From Stenotrophomonas sp. 364 (GTDB taxonomy: Bacteria; Pseudomonadota; Gammaproteobacteria; Xanthomonadales; Xanthomonadaceae), in NCBI RefSeq assembly GCF_009832905.1, contig NZ_CP047135.1, positions 3,140,001-3,204,000 on the forward strand: a DNA stretch of 64,000 nucleotides. The letters run 5' to 3'. Shown one piece after another: positions 18,701 through 25,954 of this stretch (position 1 is the first letter of the stretch; every line of letters begins with the position of its first letter). Under the pieces are notes generated by a model, which was given only the letters and a program-made list of their open reading frames with translations, was not told where the DNA came from and did not search any database. The translations under genes and the position numbers were made by a program.

Positions 18701-19610
18701 CGGCGGCGAAATTGGCGATGGCTTCATGCGCCAGCACCTCCACCGTGCGCCGGTTCTCCACTGCGCTCGGATCGTCCTCGCCACTGCCGCCGGCGCCCAG
18801 ATGGGCGACCTGGTCGTCCAGCGAAGCGTCCACGTACAGCAGCGCACCGGCGATATCCAGCAGCAGGCTTTCGTCGATCTGCTGTTCGCCCTGCACGACG
18901 CCGCGCAGCGCATCGCGCTGCTGCACGACCACGCCGCGGGCCACGCCCAGGCCCATCATGCCCAGGGTATCGGCAACGGCGCCCAGTTCGTTGACCTGGG
19001 TCTGCAGCTGCACCGGATCGCCACCGGTGCGCAGGTGCAGGTCCAGCGCATCCTTGATGCGCAGCAGTTCTTCCTTGACCGCATTGCCCACGGTATCGAG
19101 CAGCTCGCGGTTGCGGCCGCTCAGGCTGCCGCGCGCGTGGTCGAGCTCGGCCTCGGTGGCGGTGACGCTGTCCGGCGCGAACGCGAACAGCACGCTTTCG
19201 TTGATGCCCGGCGCGGCGCGTGCCGACCGGATGTCGTTGAGCAGCGGCAGCAGCACGATCGGAATGTCGCGGTGCCCGTTCTGCAGGCGCTCCAGGTAGT
19301 CGGGCAGCAGCACGCTGCCGCGCATCAGGGTGGCGCAGGCTTCGTCACGGTCGGGCACCTCGCCGGCACCGATGGCGTTGGCCAGCTGCTCCAGTTCTTC
19401 GGCCACCATCGCCGGGGCATACAGCTCCACCATGCGCAGGGTGCCCTGCACCTGGTGCAGGTACCCGGCGCAGAAGCGCATGCGGCCGGCATCGGAGGGG
19501 TCTTCGGCGTAGTACTCCACCTCGTTGCGCACCTGGCGCAGGGTTTCGTCCAGTTCCGGCTTGACCCAGCCCAGGGCGGCGTGGCTCATGGCATCGCGCA
19601 GCGTGCTCAT
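12711..19610 (-). CDS. chpA: ChpA/PilL hybrid histidine kinase of the Pil-Chp system
   Basis: This 2299-residue hybrid kinase is the core of the twitching chemosensory system. HPt-type histidines are visible at about His52 (YLHQVQGTLRM, N-terminal PilL domain), His832 (FHTLKGSGRLVG), His997 (VHTMNGAF) and His1569 (LHTLKGGARMAG). A second N-terminal module (GEVSGALRMLDL) lacks the His. A dimerisation region and CheA-type ATPase follow (N-box HMLRNSVAHGLE at about 1888, ADDGAGLD, GRGVGMDVV), then a CheW domain (about 2000-2140) and a receiver with Asp2225 (LLLDIEMPRMDGYE). Long Asp/Glu/Ala-rich linkers fill about 430-780 and 1090-1500. ATG 19610 follows GGAG. Confidence 0.95.
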   Translation of the reverse strand: MSTLRDAMSHAALGWVKPELDETLRQVRNEVEYYAEDPSDAGRMRFCAGYLHQVQGTLRMVELYAPAMVAEELEQLANAIGAGEVPDRDEACATLMRGSVLLPDYLERLQNGHRDIPIVLLPLLNDIRSARAAPGINESVLFAFAPDSVTATEAELDHARGSLSGRNRELLDTVGNAVKEELLRIKDALDLHLRTGGDPVQLQTQVNELGAVADTLGMMGLGVARGVVVQQRDALRGVVQGEQQIDESLLLDIAGALLYVDASLDDQVAHLGAGGSGEDDPSAVENRRTVEVLAHEAIANFAAAREHFVAFIETNWNHQQLQEVPRLLGEVSGALRMLDLATPADYLQGVRQYITVELIGRQRVPSGRQLDTLADAMASLEYYLEALRERRPGREEILDITRTSLETLRYWPLPDADAAQPDTTAEALPVAAEPIELTQWDAPSVEPIAVPVTPSAPPPGSVPPSFPDVTFDPLPDAALASAAAAAPSLVFDASTAPAPEAPQWTLSTEADATTDHAGPSFAHFDPVIAEDSPAVRWDALPPMHVALDALDATDTVSAQADEHAQAAVSFSGGFDPVAAEHDVLEFSDAPIEFTFDAPLHNAGDVLSLEIDDTVAPAAEPMAEAASDLDVAELPSFLQASDGHADDVADATGHGADAEAVEHGEAISAEPVEEIDLAAVADDSPVADASIDAAVPTDTDEDTPGDDGAAQEPTPVVTHSSTGVHAAVIGKIELDDESARFLAELDAAAAQFSTAPAITPDALAAVSPANAVGETDSIEAGFEDDGENIDQDIREVFIEEFDEELVNLGNLLPVWRAAPDNLDRLRPIRRVFHTLKGSGRLVGARTLGEFSWKIEGMLNRVLDGTRPATPAVVAMVTQAYEVLPQLNAALRGQGRVTADLQAMQAIADRVAAGEETFHVPLQRAAPVVAAPVDVVDVVEAVEASDAVEASGTPANIDEVLREILEAEVDTHQATLQAWLREASVAPQPVTDSLLRAVHTMNGAFAMTDVPEITAVTGGAESFIKRSLAADTPPDADGVDALSATAEAITATMTALQADAPRIPVQAALAARLQALADTLPEARWPALVADDEEDALDALDDDAADPGAVEPQAVDADAVDAVASHDAAVPAVGDEIAANDDALATLPQADAQDGYAGLDDSAGTDLQLAEVDADALTVVEPVALEIDAVEAETGHAPDADVPVVDELTVSNDLSAYFDADLPVNAAPIAGNETTLDAQPDAGRADPGVADVAAFDAEQHDATADGQGAHDGLEAVELTGADDLSRFFDADATPVAEANDVAAATGAAADDTSVDHVVLDGASAVATAEASDAVADVEVDADVDAETTAEADTTTVPDAPFDAPDDAAPAASEQDLDADDQDTRDALDEALPPMPAFGEPVDEQQALDDGLTVIDAPQADDAADSVLGLDATHDVQEQPEEADAFAEDAVETETETQTAAPTPFFELEDAPLAVAGASVAALSTHAEPAAPAEAAVAADSVRDTEADTGTDADDEEDSADALDFSVLDQELVDIFVEEGKDLLDHCDGLISELRAAPNDRDVIAGLQRDLHTLKGGARMAGINPIGDLGHGIESLLEAVAANRTDIDRSDVHLLERGFDRLHQLLTRTGQHRGVAMPDDLIHAFEQRTLGRVDVAVDTPADTVQDSAPVEVDTAVAAAPLSAPVPLETSSDDDALARPQQEQVRVRADLLDRLVNHAGEVAIYRSRLEQQLGAFRGAMGELDRTNARLRDQLRRLDLETEAQIVARYQREQDQADHKFDPLELDRFSTLQQLSRALNESAADLGGLQGVLDDLSRQYDVLLQQQSRVSSELQDGLMRARMVPFDGLVPRLRRVVRQAGQDTGKQVHVILEGTHGELDRNVLDRMVAPLEHMLRNSVAHGLETPEQRRAAGKPEEGEIAIRLRREGSEIVLEVADDGAGLDREAIRRRAEQRGLVQADAVLGDAELDAMIFSPGFSTADQVSQLAGRGVGMDVVHNEVRQLGGSVDIHSVRGQGVTFTLRLPQTLAVTQAVFVQIGETTYAVPVASVSGIGRISRERFETIDGDYHYGGEAFALHDLGTLVGQGPARAEGQAQVPLLLVRAGELRAAVAIDQVLGNREIVVKPVGLQIASVPGIYGATITGDGRVVVILDVAPLVRRFQANPHKPIAVTSQVSDRQAPLVMVVDDSLTMRKVTGRILERHNFEVAVARDGVEALERLEERVPDLMLLDIEMPRMDGYELATAMRADPRYKDVPIVMITSRSGDKHRQRAFEIGVQRYLGKPYQELDLMRNVYDLLGIARVRE

Positions 19611-19704
19611 GCCAGGTCTCCCGGCAGGGGCGCGCGCGTGTCGTGCTGTGGGTTATCGCGATGCATCATTTGCTGATTCCTTCCCTCTCCGCCCTGCCCG
19701 CGGC

Positions 19705-21741
19705 TCACGCCGGCAGCTTGAAGTCGGCAACCGAGCGGCGCAGGTCGGCCGCCAGCTGTGCCAAATGACCGATCGACTCGGCGGTCTGTCCCGCACCCTG
19801 CGAGGTCTGGCCGGTAATCTGCCGGATCACGCCCATGGTGCGGGTGATGTCCGAGGCGGCCGACGACTGCTGCTGGGCGGCGATCGAGATGTTCTTGATG
19901 AGGTTGTTGAGCGCGTTGGACACGCGTTCGATTTCAGTCAGCGCGGTACCGGCGTCTTCGGCCAGGCGCGCACCGGACACCACTTCGGCGGTGGTCTGCT
20001 CCATCGAGCTGACCGCTTCGTTGGTATCGGCCTGAATGGCCTGGACCAGGCCTTCGATCCGTCGGGTCGCGCCGGAGGTACGTTCTGCCAGGCGCTGCAC
20101 TTCGTCGGCCACCACGGCGAAACCACGGCCGGCCTCACCGGCCGAGGCCGCCTGCACCGCGGCGTTCAACGCCAGGATGTTGGTCTGCTCGGAAATGTCG
20201 TTGATCAGTTCCACGATCGAGCCGATCTCCTGCGAGGATTCGCCCAGGCGCTTGATGCGCTTGGAGGTTTCCTGGATCTGGTCGCGGATCTGGTCCATGC
20301 CCTGGATGGTCTCGCGCACCACGCCGGCGCCTTCGGCGGCGATCACCACCGAGCGCTGTGCCACGTCGGCCGACTCGGCCGAGTTGCGCGACACCTGTTC
20401 GATGCTCGAGGCGATTTCGCCGATGCGGTCCGAGGCCGAGGTGATCTGGTTGGCCTGGTGGCCCGCCGCTTCGGCCAGCTGCATGGCCGTGGCCTGGGTT
20501 TCCTGGGTGGACAGCGCGACCTTGGCCGAGGTGTCGTTGATGGTGGTCACCAGGTGGCGCAGTTCGTCCACGGCGTAGTTGATGGCGTCTGCGATCGCGC
20601 CGGTCATGTCCTCGGTCACCGAGGCCTTCACCGTCAGGTCGCCTTCACCCAGCGAGCTGATTTCGTCCAGCAGCCGCATGATGGCCTGCTGGTTGCGGCT
20701 GTTGAATTCCACCTGGGTCTGGTAACGCAGGTCCTGCTCGCGCGAACGGCTGCGCACGGTGCTGCTGACGAAGCCGATGATGGCGATCAGCGACAGCGCA
20801 CCGGAAATCACGCCCAGCCAGAAGTTCGGGAACAGGCGCGTGTCGCGCACCGAACCGAACGAGGAGAACGCTTCAAACAGCTTCTTGCTGTCGTCCAGCA
20901 TGCGGGTGGCACCACCGGTCAGCGCGGCGGCCGAGGACTGCGCCGAGAACAACTGGCGCGAGCTGGCCAGGATCGCGTCGGCGTCCTTCTTCATGGTGTC
21001 CCACTGCTTCTGGGACTGCTCCAGCGCGGCCAGCGCGCCGGCATTGCGCACTGGGGTGATGCCCAGTTCTTCGTTGCCGTTGCGCAGGGCGTCCAGCACC
21101 TGGGTGAACACCACCGAGTCGCGGGCGAGCGCGTCGCCGGCGGCGGCGGCATTGGCACCACCGGCGCGCATTTCGGTGACCCGGCGGGCCATCGAGCCCA
21201 CCACCACCACCTGCTGCAGCGCGTTGTACACCTGCGAGGCCGGGGCACCGCCGGCGGACATCGCACGCACCACTTCGTTCAGCTGTGCCTGCAGTGCCGG
21301 CACGCCGTTGACGAAGTTGTTGGCGTTGCCGGCCAGGGCCAGCACCGCCGGCTCACTGGCCACCAGCTGGGCGGCGCTCTTGCCGAGCGGCTCCCAGGTC
21401 TGGCTGAGCTGGTTGAGCGGGCCGGACACGTTCGCTTCGGAACCGTAGCGACCCTGCAGGCTGCTCACGGTGCTCTCGATGCGGGTCTTGGTGTCCTTGA
21501 ACGCGGTGAACGCCTGGGCGTTGCCCGAGACCGCTTCACGGCCCTGGTTGGCCAGCTGCTGGGACAACACCTGCAGATCGGCCGCGCCGGTACTGGCGCC
21601 GGCCAGGCGACTGCCCTGCCAGGTGGCGACGCCGGTGTTGACGCCGAACACGATCATCGACAGGGCCAGCAGGCCGAGCCAGAAATTGGTTCCCACCGAC
21701 CCGAGCTTGCCGGCCTTGGCGGATTCCGAAGCAGTACTCAT
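19705..21741 (-). CDS. pilJ: Type IV pilus methyl-accepting receptor PilJ
   Basis: PilJ is the membrane receptor of the Pil-Chp system and senses surface contact or pilus retraction state. The 678-residue protein has a short cytoplasmic N-terminus, a TM helix (about 19-38), a periplasmic sensing region of about 260 residues, a second TM (about 305-325), a HAMP-like region and the cytoplasmic signalling coil. The hairpin tip [24 protein letters not shown] is the MCP signature region that docks the adaptor and kinase. ATG 21741 follows GAGG. It lies between pilI and chpA. Confidence 0.95.
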   Translation of the reverse strand: MSTASESAKAGKLGSVGTNFWLGLLALSMIVFGVNTGVATWQGSRLAGASTGAADLQVLSQQLANQGREAVSGNAQAFTAFKDTKTRIESTVSSLQGRYGSEANVSGPLNQLSQTWEPLGKSAAQLVASEPAVLALAGNANNFVNGVPALQAQLNEVVRAMSAGGAPASQVYNALQQVVVVGSMARRVTEMRAGGANAAAAGDALARDSVVFTQVLDALRNGNEELGITPVRNAGALAALEQSQKQWDTMKKDADAILASSRQLFSAQSSAAALTGGATRMLDDSKKLFEAFSSFGSVRDTRLFPNFWLGVISGALSLIAIIGFVSSTVRSRSREQDLRYQTQVEFNSRNQQAIMRLLDEISSLGEGDLTVKASVTEDMTGAIADAINYAVDELRHLVTTINDTSAKVALSTQETQATAMQLAEAAGHQANQITSASDRIGEIASSIEQVSRNSAESADVAQRSVVIAAEGAGVVRETIQGMDQIRDQIQETSKRIKRLGESSQEIGSIVELINDISEQTNILALNAAVQAASAGEAGRGFAVVADEVQRLAERTSGATRRIEGLVQAIQADTNEAVSSMEQTTAEVVSGARLAEDAGTALTEIERVSNALNNLIKNISIAAQQQSSAASDITRTMGVIRQITGQTSQGAGQTAESIGHLAQLAADLRRSVADFKLPA

Positions 21742-21785
21742 CGTTCAACCTCGATCATCAAATACGGTGAGACAGGCGGCAGCGA

Positions 21786-22316
21786 TCAGGCCGCGGCCTG
21801 CCTGAATTCGGGAGTGCGCGACAGCAGCGACAGCGAGAAGACGCCCCAATCGTGCCCATCGCCGTGGAAGGCACGGTCGATGAAGTGGGCATAGCGGCCG
21901 CTGGCGAGATCGCCGATGGCGATGTCCTGGCCCTGGTCGAAGCTGCGCTGGCCGAACAGTTCATCGATGGTGAGCGCGACGTCGCCGCCGGCCTGGCGCA
22001 TGATCAACACGCGCTGGCCTTCCTGGTGCACGGTGCGCTCGCCTTCCAGGAAGTACTTCAGGTCCACCACCGGGAACAGGTTGCCGCGCAGGTTGCCCAC
22101 GCCCAGCAGCCACGGCTGCGCGCCGGGCACCGGGGTGATCGGCGGCATCGGCACGATTTCAACCACTTCGCGGAAATCCGACACCAGGTGGCGCTTGCCC
22201 ACGCGGTAACCGACGCCACGCCACAGGTCCTGTGCGAACTGACGCTCGGGCAGCTGCACGGCATGGGCCAGGCTGCGCCGTTCGTAGGCTTCCAGGATGT
22301 CGAAAGGAGAACGCAT
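21786..22316 (-). CDS. pilI: CheW-like adaptor PilI
   Basis: PilI is the main CheW-type coupling protein between PilJ and ChpA. The 176-residue protein keeps the CheW core, with WLLGVGNLRGNLFPVVDLKYFL as the hydrophobic coupling strand and RVLIMRQAGGDVALTIDELFG downstream. ATG 22316 shares one base with the pilH TGA stop (TGATG), so the two are translationally coupled; the earlier in-frame start lies inside pilH and was rejected. Confidence 0.93.
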   Translation of the reverse strand: MRSPFDILEAYERRSLAHAVQLPERQFAQDLWRGVGYRVGKRHLVSDFREVVEIVPMPPITPVPGAQPWLLGVGNLRGNLFPVVDLKYFLEGERTVHQEGQRVLIMRQAGGDVALTIDELFGQRSFDQGQDIAIGDLASGRYAHFIDRAFHGDGHDWGVFSLSLLSRTPEFRQAAA

Positions 22317-22678
22317 CAGACCACCAACTGGTTGATCCGCGCGATCAGTTCCTCCTCGCGCGGCGGCTTGACGATGTAGTCGGCCGCCCCCTGGCGCAGC
22401 CCCCACGCCTTGTCGGTCTCCATCGCCTTGGTGCTGACGATGACGACCGGAATATGTTTGATGGCCGCGTCACGCGCCATCGCACGGGTGGCCTGGAAGC
22501 CACTCATGCCCGGAAGGACCACGTCCATCAGCACCAGCTGCGGCGCATGCTCGCGCACGAGCACCAGCCCGTCTTCTGCGTTGTCCGCTTCCAGTACTTC
22601 GTGCCCGGCCTTGGTCAACCACTGCGTGAACACCGCGCGGTCGGTCGGTGAATCCTCGATCAGAACGATTCGAGCCAT
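22316..22678 (-). CDS. pilH: Twitching motility response regulator PilH
   Basis: PilH is a single-domain CheY-like receiver of 120 residues. It has the acidic pair IEDS (positions 8-9), the phospho-acceptor Asp in VLMDVVLPGMSG, the conserved Thr/Ser in VIVSTK and the Lys in VKPPREEE. In P. aeruginosa PilH antagonises PilB-driven extension, acting as a phosphate sink or retraction regulator. It overlaps pilI and starts 17 nt after the pilG stop. Confidence 0.93.
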   Translation of the reverse strand: MARIVLIEDSPTDRAVFTQWLTKAGHEVLEADNAEDGLVLVREHAPQLVLMDVVLPGMSGFQATRAMARDAAIKHIPVVIVSTKAMETDKAWGLRQGAADYIVKPPREEELIARINQLVV

Positions 22679-22695
22679 TGTGCCTTTCCCCCTGG

Positions 22696-23097
22696 TCAGG
22701 CGTTGACGTATGTGCGGATGGCACCCAGCAGTTCTTCACGCGTGAATGGCTTGGTCAGGTACTGCTCCGAGCCGACGATGCGCCCGCGCGCCTTGTCGAA
22801 CAGGCCGTCCTTGGAGGACAGCATGATCACCGGGGTCGACTTGAACAGCTGGTTGCCCTTGATCAGCGCACAGGTCTGATAGCCGTCCAGCCGCGGCATC
22901 ATGATGTCCACGAAGATGATCTGCGGCTGTTGGTCGGCGATCTTGGCCAACGCCTCGAAACCATCGGTCGCGGTCACCACCTCGCAGCCTTCGCGCTTGA
23001 GCAGTGTTTCGGCGGTCCTGCGAATGGTCTTCGAATCGTCGATGACCATGACCCTAAGCCCTGCGAGTTCCCCACCCGCAGCCATGTTTTCAGTCAT
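22696..23097 (-). CDS. pilG: Twitching motility response regulator PilG
   Basis: PilG is the CheY-like output regulator that promotes pilus extension when phosphorylated by ChpA. The 133-residue protein has MVIDDSKTIRRTAETLLKRE, phospho-Asp in IIFVDIMMPRLDGYQ, Ser-Ser in IMLSSKDG and Lys in YLTKPFTREEL. ATG 23097 (MTENMAAGG) is preceded by GGGAAAGG at good spacing. A frame extension of 23 residues upstream has no ribosome binding site and overlaps the candidate promoter. It is the first gene of the operon. Confidence 0.94.
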   Translation of the reverse strand: MTENMAAGGELAGLRVMVIDDSKTIRRTAETLLKREGCEVVTATDGFEALAKIADQQPQIIFVDIMMPRLDGYQTCALIKGNQLFKSTPVIMLSSKDGLFDKARGRIVGSEQYLTKPFTREELLGAIRTYVNA

Positions 23098-23154
23098 TAC
23101 CTTTCCCCGGGCGCGCGACGCTTCTGCTTGGTCCGGCGTCGCTGCGAAAGCGTA

Positions 23155-23184
23155 TCTATATCGCACTTCCCGCGCAGGCTACAA
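23155..23184 (-). promoter_or_regulatory. Candidate sigma70-type promoter of the pil-chp operon
   Basis: Read leftward, TTGTAG (23184-23179) and TATAGA (23160-23155) are separated by 18 bp, placing a start about 50 nt upstream of pilG. This is the only good -35/-10 pair seen in the pilG-gshB gap; no regulator site was recognised. Confidence 0.4.
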
Positions 23185-23344
23185 GCGCGGCCACTTCAGC
23201 CAAGCCGCAGACGGGTCGAACCGGGCCGGATCGGCCGGATTTGCGCAAACCCGGGCCCCGGCGGACGCAGCGTTGCACCCCGCCGGGCAGGCAACCGGCC
23301 CCGGTTGCGGCTACCATCATCGCCCTGCCCGCCAGGTTGCGACC

Positions 23345-24295
23345 ATGCCGTTGAATGTCATCGTGGTGATGGACCCCATCGCCCATATCAAGATTGCCAA
23401 GGACACCACCTTCGCGATGCTGCTGGAAGCCCAGCGCCGCGGTCACGCCCTGCACTACGTCAGCCCCGGCGGGCTGGCCCTGCGCGACGGCCAGGCGGTC
23501 GCCCGCACCGCGCCGCTGCAGGTGCGCGAGGACAAGGCCGACTGGTTCACCCTGGGCGAATTCAGCCAGACCGTGTTCGGCCCCGGCCAGGTGGTGCTGA
23601 TGCGCAAGGACCCGCCGGTGGATGCCGAATTCATCTACGACACCCATGTGCTCAGCGTGGCCCAGCAGGCCGGCGCGCTGGTGGTCAACGACCCCCAGGG
23701 GCTGCGCGATTTCAACGAGAAGCTGGCCGCGCTGCTGTTCCCGCAGTGCTGCCCGCCGACCCTGGTCAGCCGCCGCAACGCCGACCTGAAGGCCTTCGTG
23801 CTGGAACATGGCCAGGCCGTGCTCAAGCCGCTGGACGGCATGGGCGGGCGCTCGATCTTCCGCAGCGGCACCGGCGACCCCAACCTCAACGTGATCCTGG
23901 AAACCCTGACCGACGGCGAGCGCACGCTGGCGCTGGCGCAGAAGTTCATCCCGGACATCACCGCCGGCGACAAGCGGATCCTGCTGGTCGACGGCGAGCC
24001 GGTGGACTACTGCCTGGCGCGGATCCCGCAGGGCGACGAGTTCCGCGGCAACCTGGCCGCCGGCGGCCGCGGTGAAGGCCGCCCGCTGAGCGACCGCGAC
24101 CGCTGGATCGCCGCCCAGGTCGGGCCGGAGATGAAGCGCCGCGGCATGCGCTTTGTCGGCCTGGACGTGATCGGCGATTACCTGACCGAAGTGAACGTCA
24201 CCAGCCCCACCTGCGTGCGCGAGCTGGATGCCCAGTTCGGGCTCAACATCGCCGGCACCCTGTTCGACGCGATCGAGGCCGGCCTGCCGCGATGA
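23345..24295 (+). CDS. gshB: Glutathione synthetase
   Basis: GshB joins gamma-glutamylcysteine and glycine with ATP to make glutathione. The 316-residue ATP-grasp enzyme shows the family start NVIVVMDPIAHIKIAKDTTFAML, RKDPPVDAEFIYDTH, NDPQGLRDFNEKL, the ATP-binding KPLDGMGGRSIF and the metal-binding NVTSPTCVRELD. It is divergent from pilG; the gshB-pilG neighbourhood is also found in Pseudomonas. The stop overlaps the next start by 4 nt (ATGA). Confidence 0.96.
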   Translation: MPLNVIVVMDPIAHIKIAKDTTFAMLLEAQRRGHALHYVSPGGLALRDGQAVARTAPLQVREDKADWFTLGEFSQTVFGPGQVVLMRKDPPVDAEFIYDTHVLSVAQQAGALVVNDPQGLRDFNEKLAALLFPQCCPPTLVSRRNADLKAFVLEHGQAVLKPLDGMGGRSIFRSGTGDPNLNVILETLTDGERTLALAQKFIPDITAGDKRILLVDGEPVDYCLARIPQGDEFRGNLAAGGRGEGRPLSDRDRWIAAQVGPEMKRRGMRFVGLDVIGDYLTEVNVTSPTCVRELDAQFGLNIAGTLFDAIEAGLPR

Positions 24296-25179
24296 GTGCG
24301 ACGGCCGCACCGCTACTGCCGCTGCAGGCGCGCGAGTCGCAGCGCCTGGGCGCGACCCTGGCGCTGTCGCTGCTGGTGCATGCGCTGTTGATCCTGGGGG
24401 TGGGCTTTGCGGTGAGCGACAAGGCCGCGCTGGTACCCACCCTGGAGGTGATCTTCAGCCAGACCCAGACGGCGCTGACGCCCAAACAGGCCGATTTCCT
24501 GGCCCAGGCCAACCAACAGGGCGGCGGCGACCACGACAAGGCCCAGCGCCCGCGCGACAACCAGGCCGGGATCGTGCCGCAGCCGCAGGCCGGGCTGTCG
24601 CCGGTGCCGCAGCAGCGCCAGGATGCGGCCAGCCCGCCGCCACCGCAGGCGCGGGTGGTGTCCAGCCGCAACAGCACCGAGCAGGTGGCCAGCGCGCAGC
24701 CGCAGCCAGTGCCCGAGCACCCGCAGCCGGAGGCCCCGCTGAATGCGCGCGAGCAGCGCGACGCGGAAATGGCCCGGTTGGCCGCCGAGGTGCACCTGCG
24801 CTCGGCGCAGTACGCCAAGCGCCCGAACCGGAAGTTCGTGTCGGCCAGCACCCGGGAATACGCCTACGCCAACTACCTGCGGGCGTGGGTGGATCGCGCC
24901 GAACGCGTGGGCAACCTCAATTACCCCGACGAAGCCCGCCAGCGCCGCCTCGGCGGCCAGGTGGTGATCACCGTCGGCGTGCGCCGCGACGGCAGCGTGG
25001 AAAGCGCGCGGATCCTGCGCAGCAGCGGCACCCCGTTGTTGGATGAGGCTGCCCTGCGCGTGGTCCGCCTGGCGCAGCCGTTCCCGCCGTTGCCCAAGAC
25101 GGACGACGGCGTGGAGATCCTGCAGGTGACGCGGACGTGGGCGTTCATGCCCGGTGGTACGCTGCGCGACGACCGGTGA
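24292..25179 (+). CDS. TonB-like protein linked to twitching motility (TonB3 type)
   Basis: The 295-residue protein has a single N-terminal TM anchor (about 22-40), a Pro/Gln-rich periplasmic spacer (about 70-155) and a C-terminal TonB box domain (about 200-285; NYPDEARQRRLGGQVVITVGVRRDGSV). In P. aeruginosa the tonB3 gene lies beside gshB and pilG and is needed for normal type IV pilus assembly and twitching, so position suggests the same role rather than siderophore uptake; no exbB/exbD is nearby. ATG 24292 overlaps gshB (ATGA), giving a coupled two-gene operon. Confidence 0.85.
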   Translation: MSATAAPLLPLQARESQRLGATLALSLLVHALLILGVGFAVSDKAALVPTLEVIFSQTQTALTPKQADFLAQANQQGGGDHDKAQRPRDNQAGIVPQPQAGLSPVPQQRQDAASPPPPQARVVSSRNSTEQVASAQPQPVPEHPQPEAPLNAREQRDAEMARLAAEVHLRSAQYAKRPNRKFVSASTREYAYANYLRAWVDRAERVGNLNYPDEARQRRLGGQVVITVGVRRDGSVESARILRSSGTPLLDEAALRVVRLAQPFPPLPKTDDGVEILQVTRTWAFMPGGTLRDDR

Positions 25180-25187
25180 GCGGGCGA

Positions 25188-25245
25188 TAGCCGACCGACG
25201 GTCGGGTCTGCCCGGGGTGATCAGCCGACCAACGGTCGGCTCTAC
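25188..25245. repeat. Degenerate and intact SMAG elements between tonB and tsaB
   Basis: At 25188-25206 TAGCCGACCGACGGTCGGG is a degenerate copy. At 25221-25245 an intact reverse copy reads TCAGCCGACC..GGTCGGCTCTAC. On the minus strand its GTAG head supplies the TAG stop codon of tsaB. Confidence 0.75.
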
Positions 25246-25949
25246 CTGGCGGTTTTGGCGGCGCGGGCGGCGTGTTGTTCCACCAGCGTCAACGCTACGT
25301 TGTTGCGCAGGTAGGCCGGCTCGACGCGCTCCGGTGCCATGCCCTCGCCGCGCGCGAACGCCGGCACCGCCAGGGTCAGCAGGTCCGATGCACGCGGCAG
25401 CGCCTGTGCATCGACGCCGTCGAGCTGATCGGCCAGGCGCGTGGCCAGCAGGCCGTCGGCTGCGCCGAAGCCGGTGCCCACGCCGAACCAGCGGGTGCCT
25501 TCGGGCAGCACCACCGCCTCCGGCGCACAGACGATCTCTTCGCCCCGCAGCTGCCACTGGCCGTCCACGCGGACTTGGCGCGCCACGTACACCTCGCCCA
25601 TGCGGGCATCGATGCTGCTCAGCACCAGGTCGGCGCCGGCCGGCGCGCGCAGCGCCAGCACCTGCAGCGTGGACACCGGCACCAGCGGGCGGTCCAGCGC
25701 CAGGGCGATGCCCTGTGCGATCGCGATGGCCAGGCGAACGCCCGTGAACGCGCCCGGGCCGCGCCCCAGCGCGATGGCATCCAGCTGCGAACGCGCAACG
25801 CCGGCCTCGGCCAGCAGGGCCTCGGCCCACGGCAGGCTCAGCTCGGCATGACGGCGCGGAGCGATCTCGAACCGCTCAAGCACCTGCCCATCCACATACA
25901 GGGCGACGGAACAGGCTTCGGTGGCGGTTTCAAAGGCGAGCAGTTTCAT
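25242..25949 (-). CDS. tsaB: tRNA t6A modification scaffold TsaB
   Basis: TsaB binds TsaD and TsaE in the complex that adds threonylcarbamoyl to A37 of ANN-decoding tRNAs. The 235-residue ASKHA-fold protein has the start LLAFETATEACSVAL, the loop IALGRGPGAFTGVRLAI, and SSIDARMGEVYVA. ATG 25949 lies 5 nt after the helicase stop, so the two form an operon. The stop codon TAG is part of a SMAG repeat, meaning the repeat abuts or truncated the natural C-terminus. Confidence 0.95.
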   Translation of the reverse strand: MKLLAFETATEACSVALYVDGQVLERFEIAPRRHAELSLPWAEALLAEAGVARSQLDAIALGRGPGAFTGVRLAIAIAQGIALALDRPLVPVSTLQVLALRAPAGADLVLSSIDARMGEVYVARQVRVDGQWQLRGEEIVCAPEAVVLPEGTRWFGVGTGFGAADGLLATRLADQLDGVDAQALPRASDLLTLAVPAFARGEGMAPERVEPAYLRNNVALTLVEQHAARAAKTAR

Positions 25950-25954
25950 GGCGG

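Noticed and set aside
17115..19676. Open frame of 853 codons opposite the chpA N-terminal half
   Set aside because: It is antisense to chpA, with no family features; long antisense frames are usual in GC-rich coding DNA.
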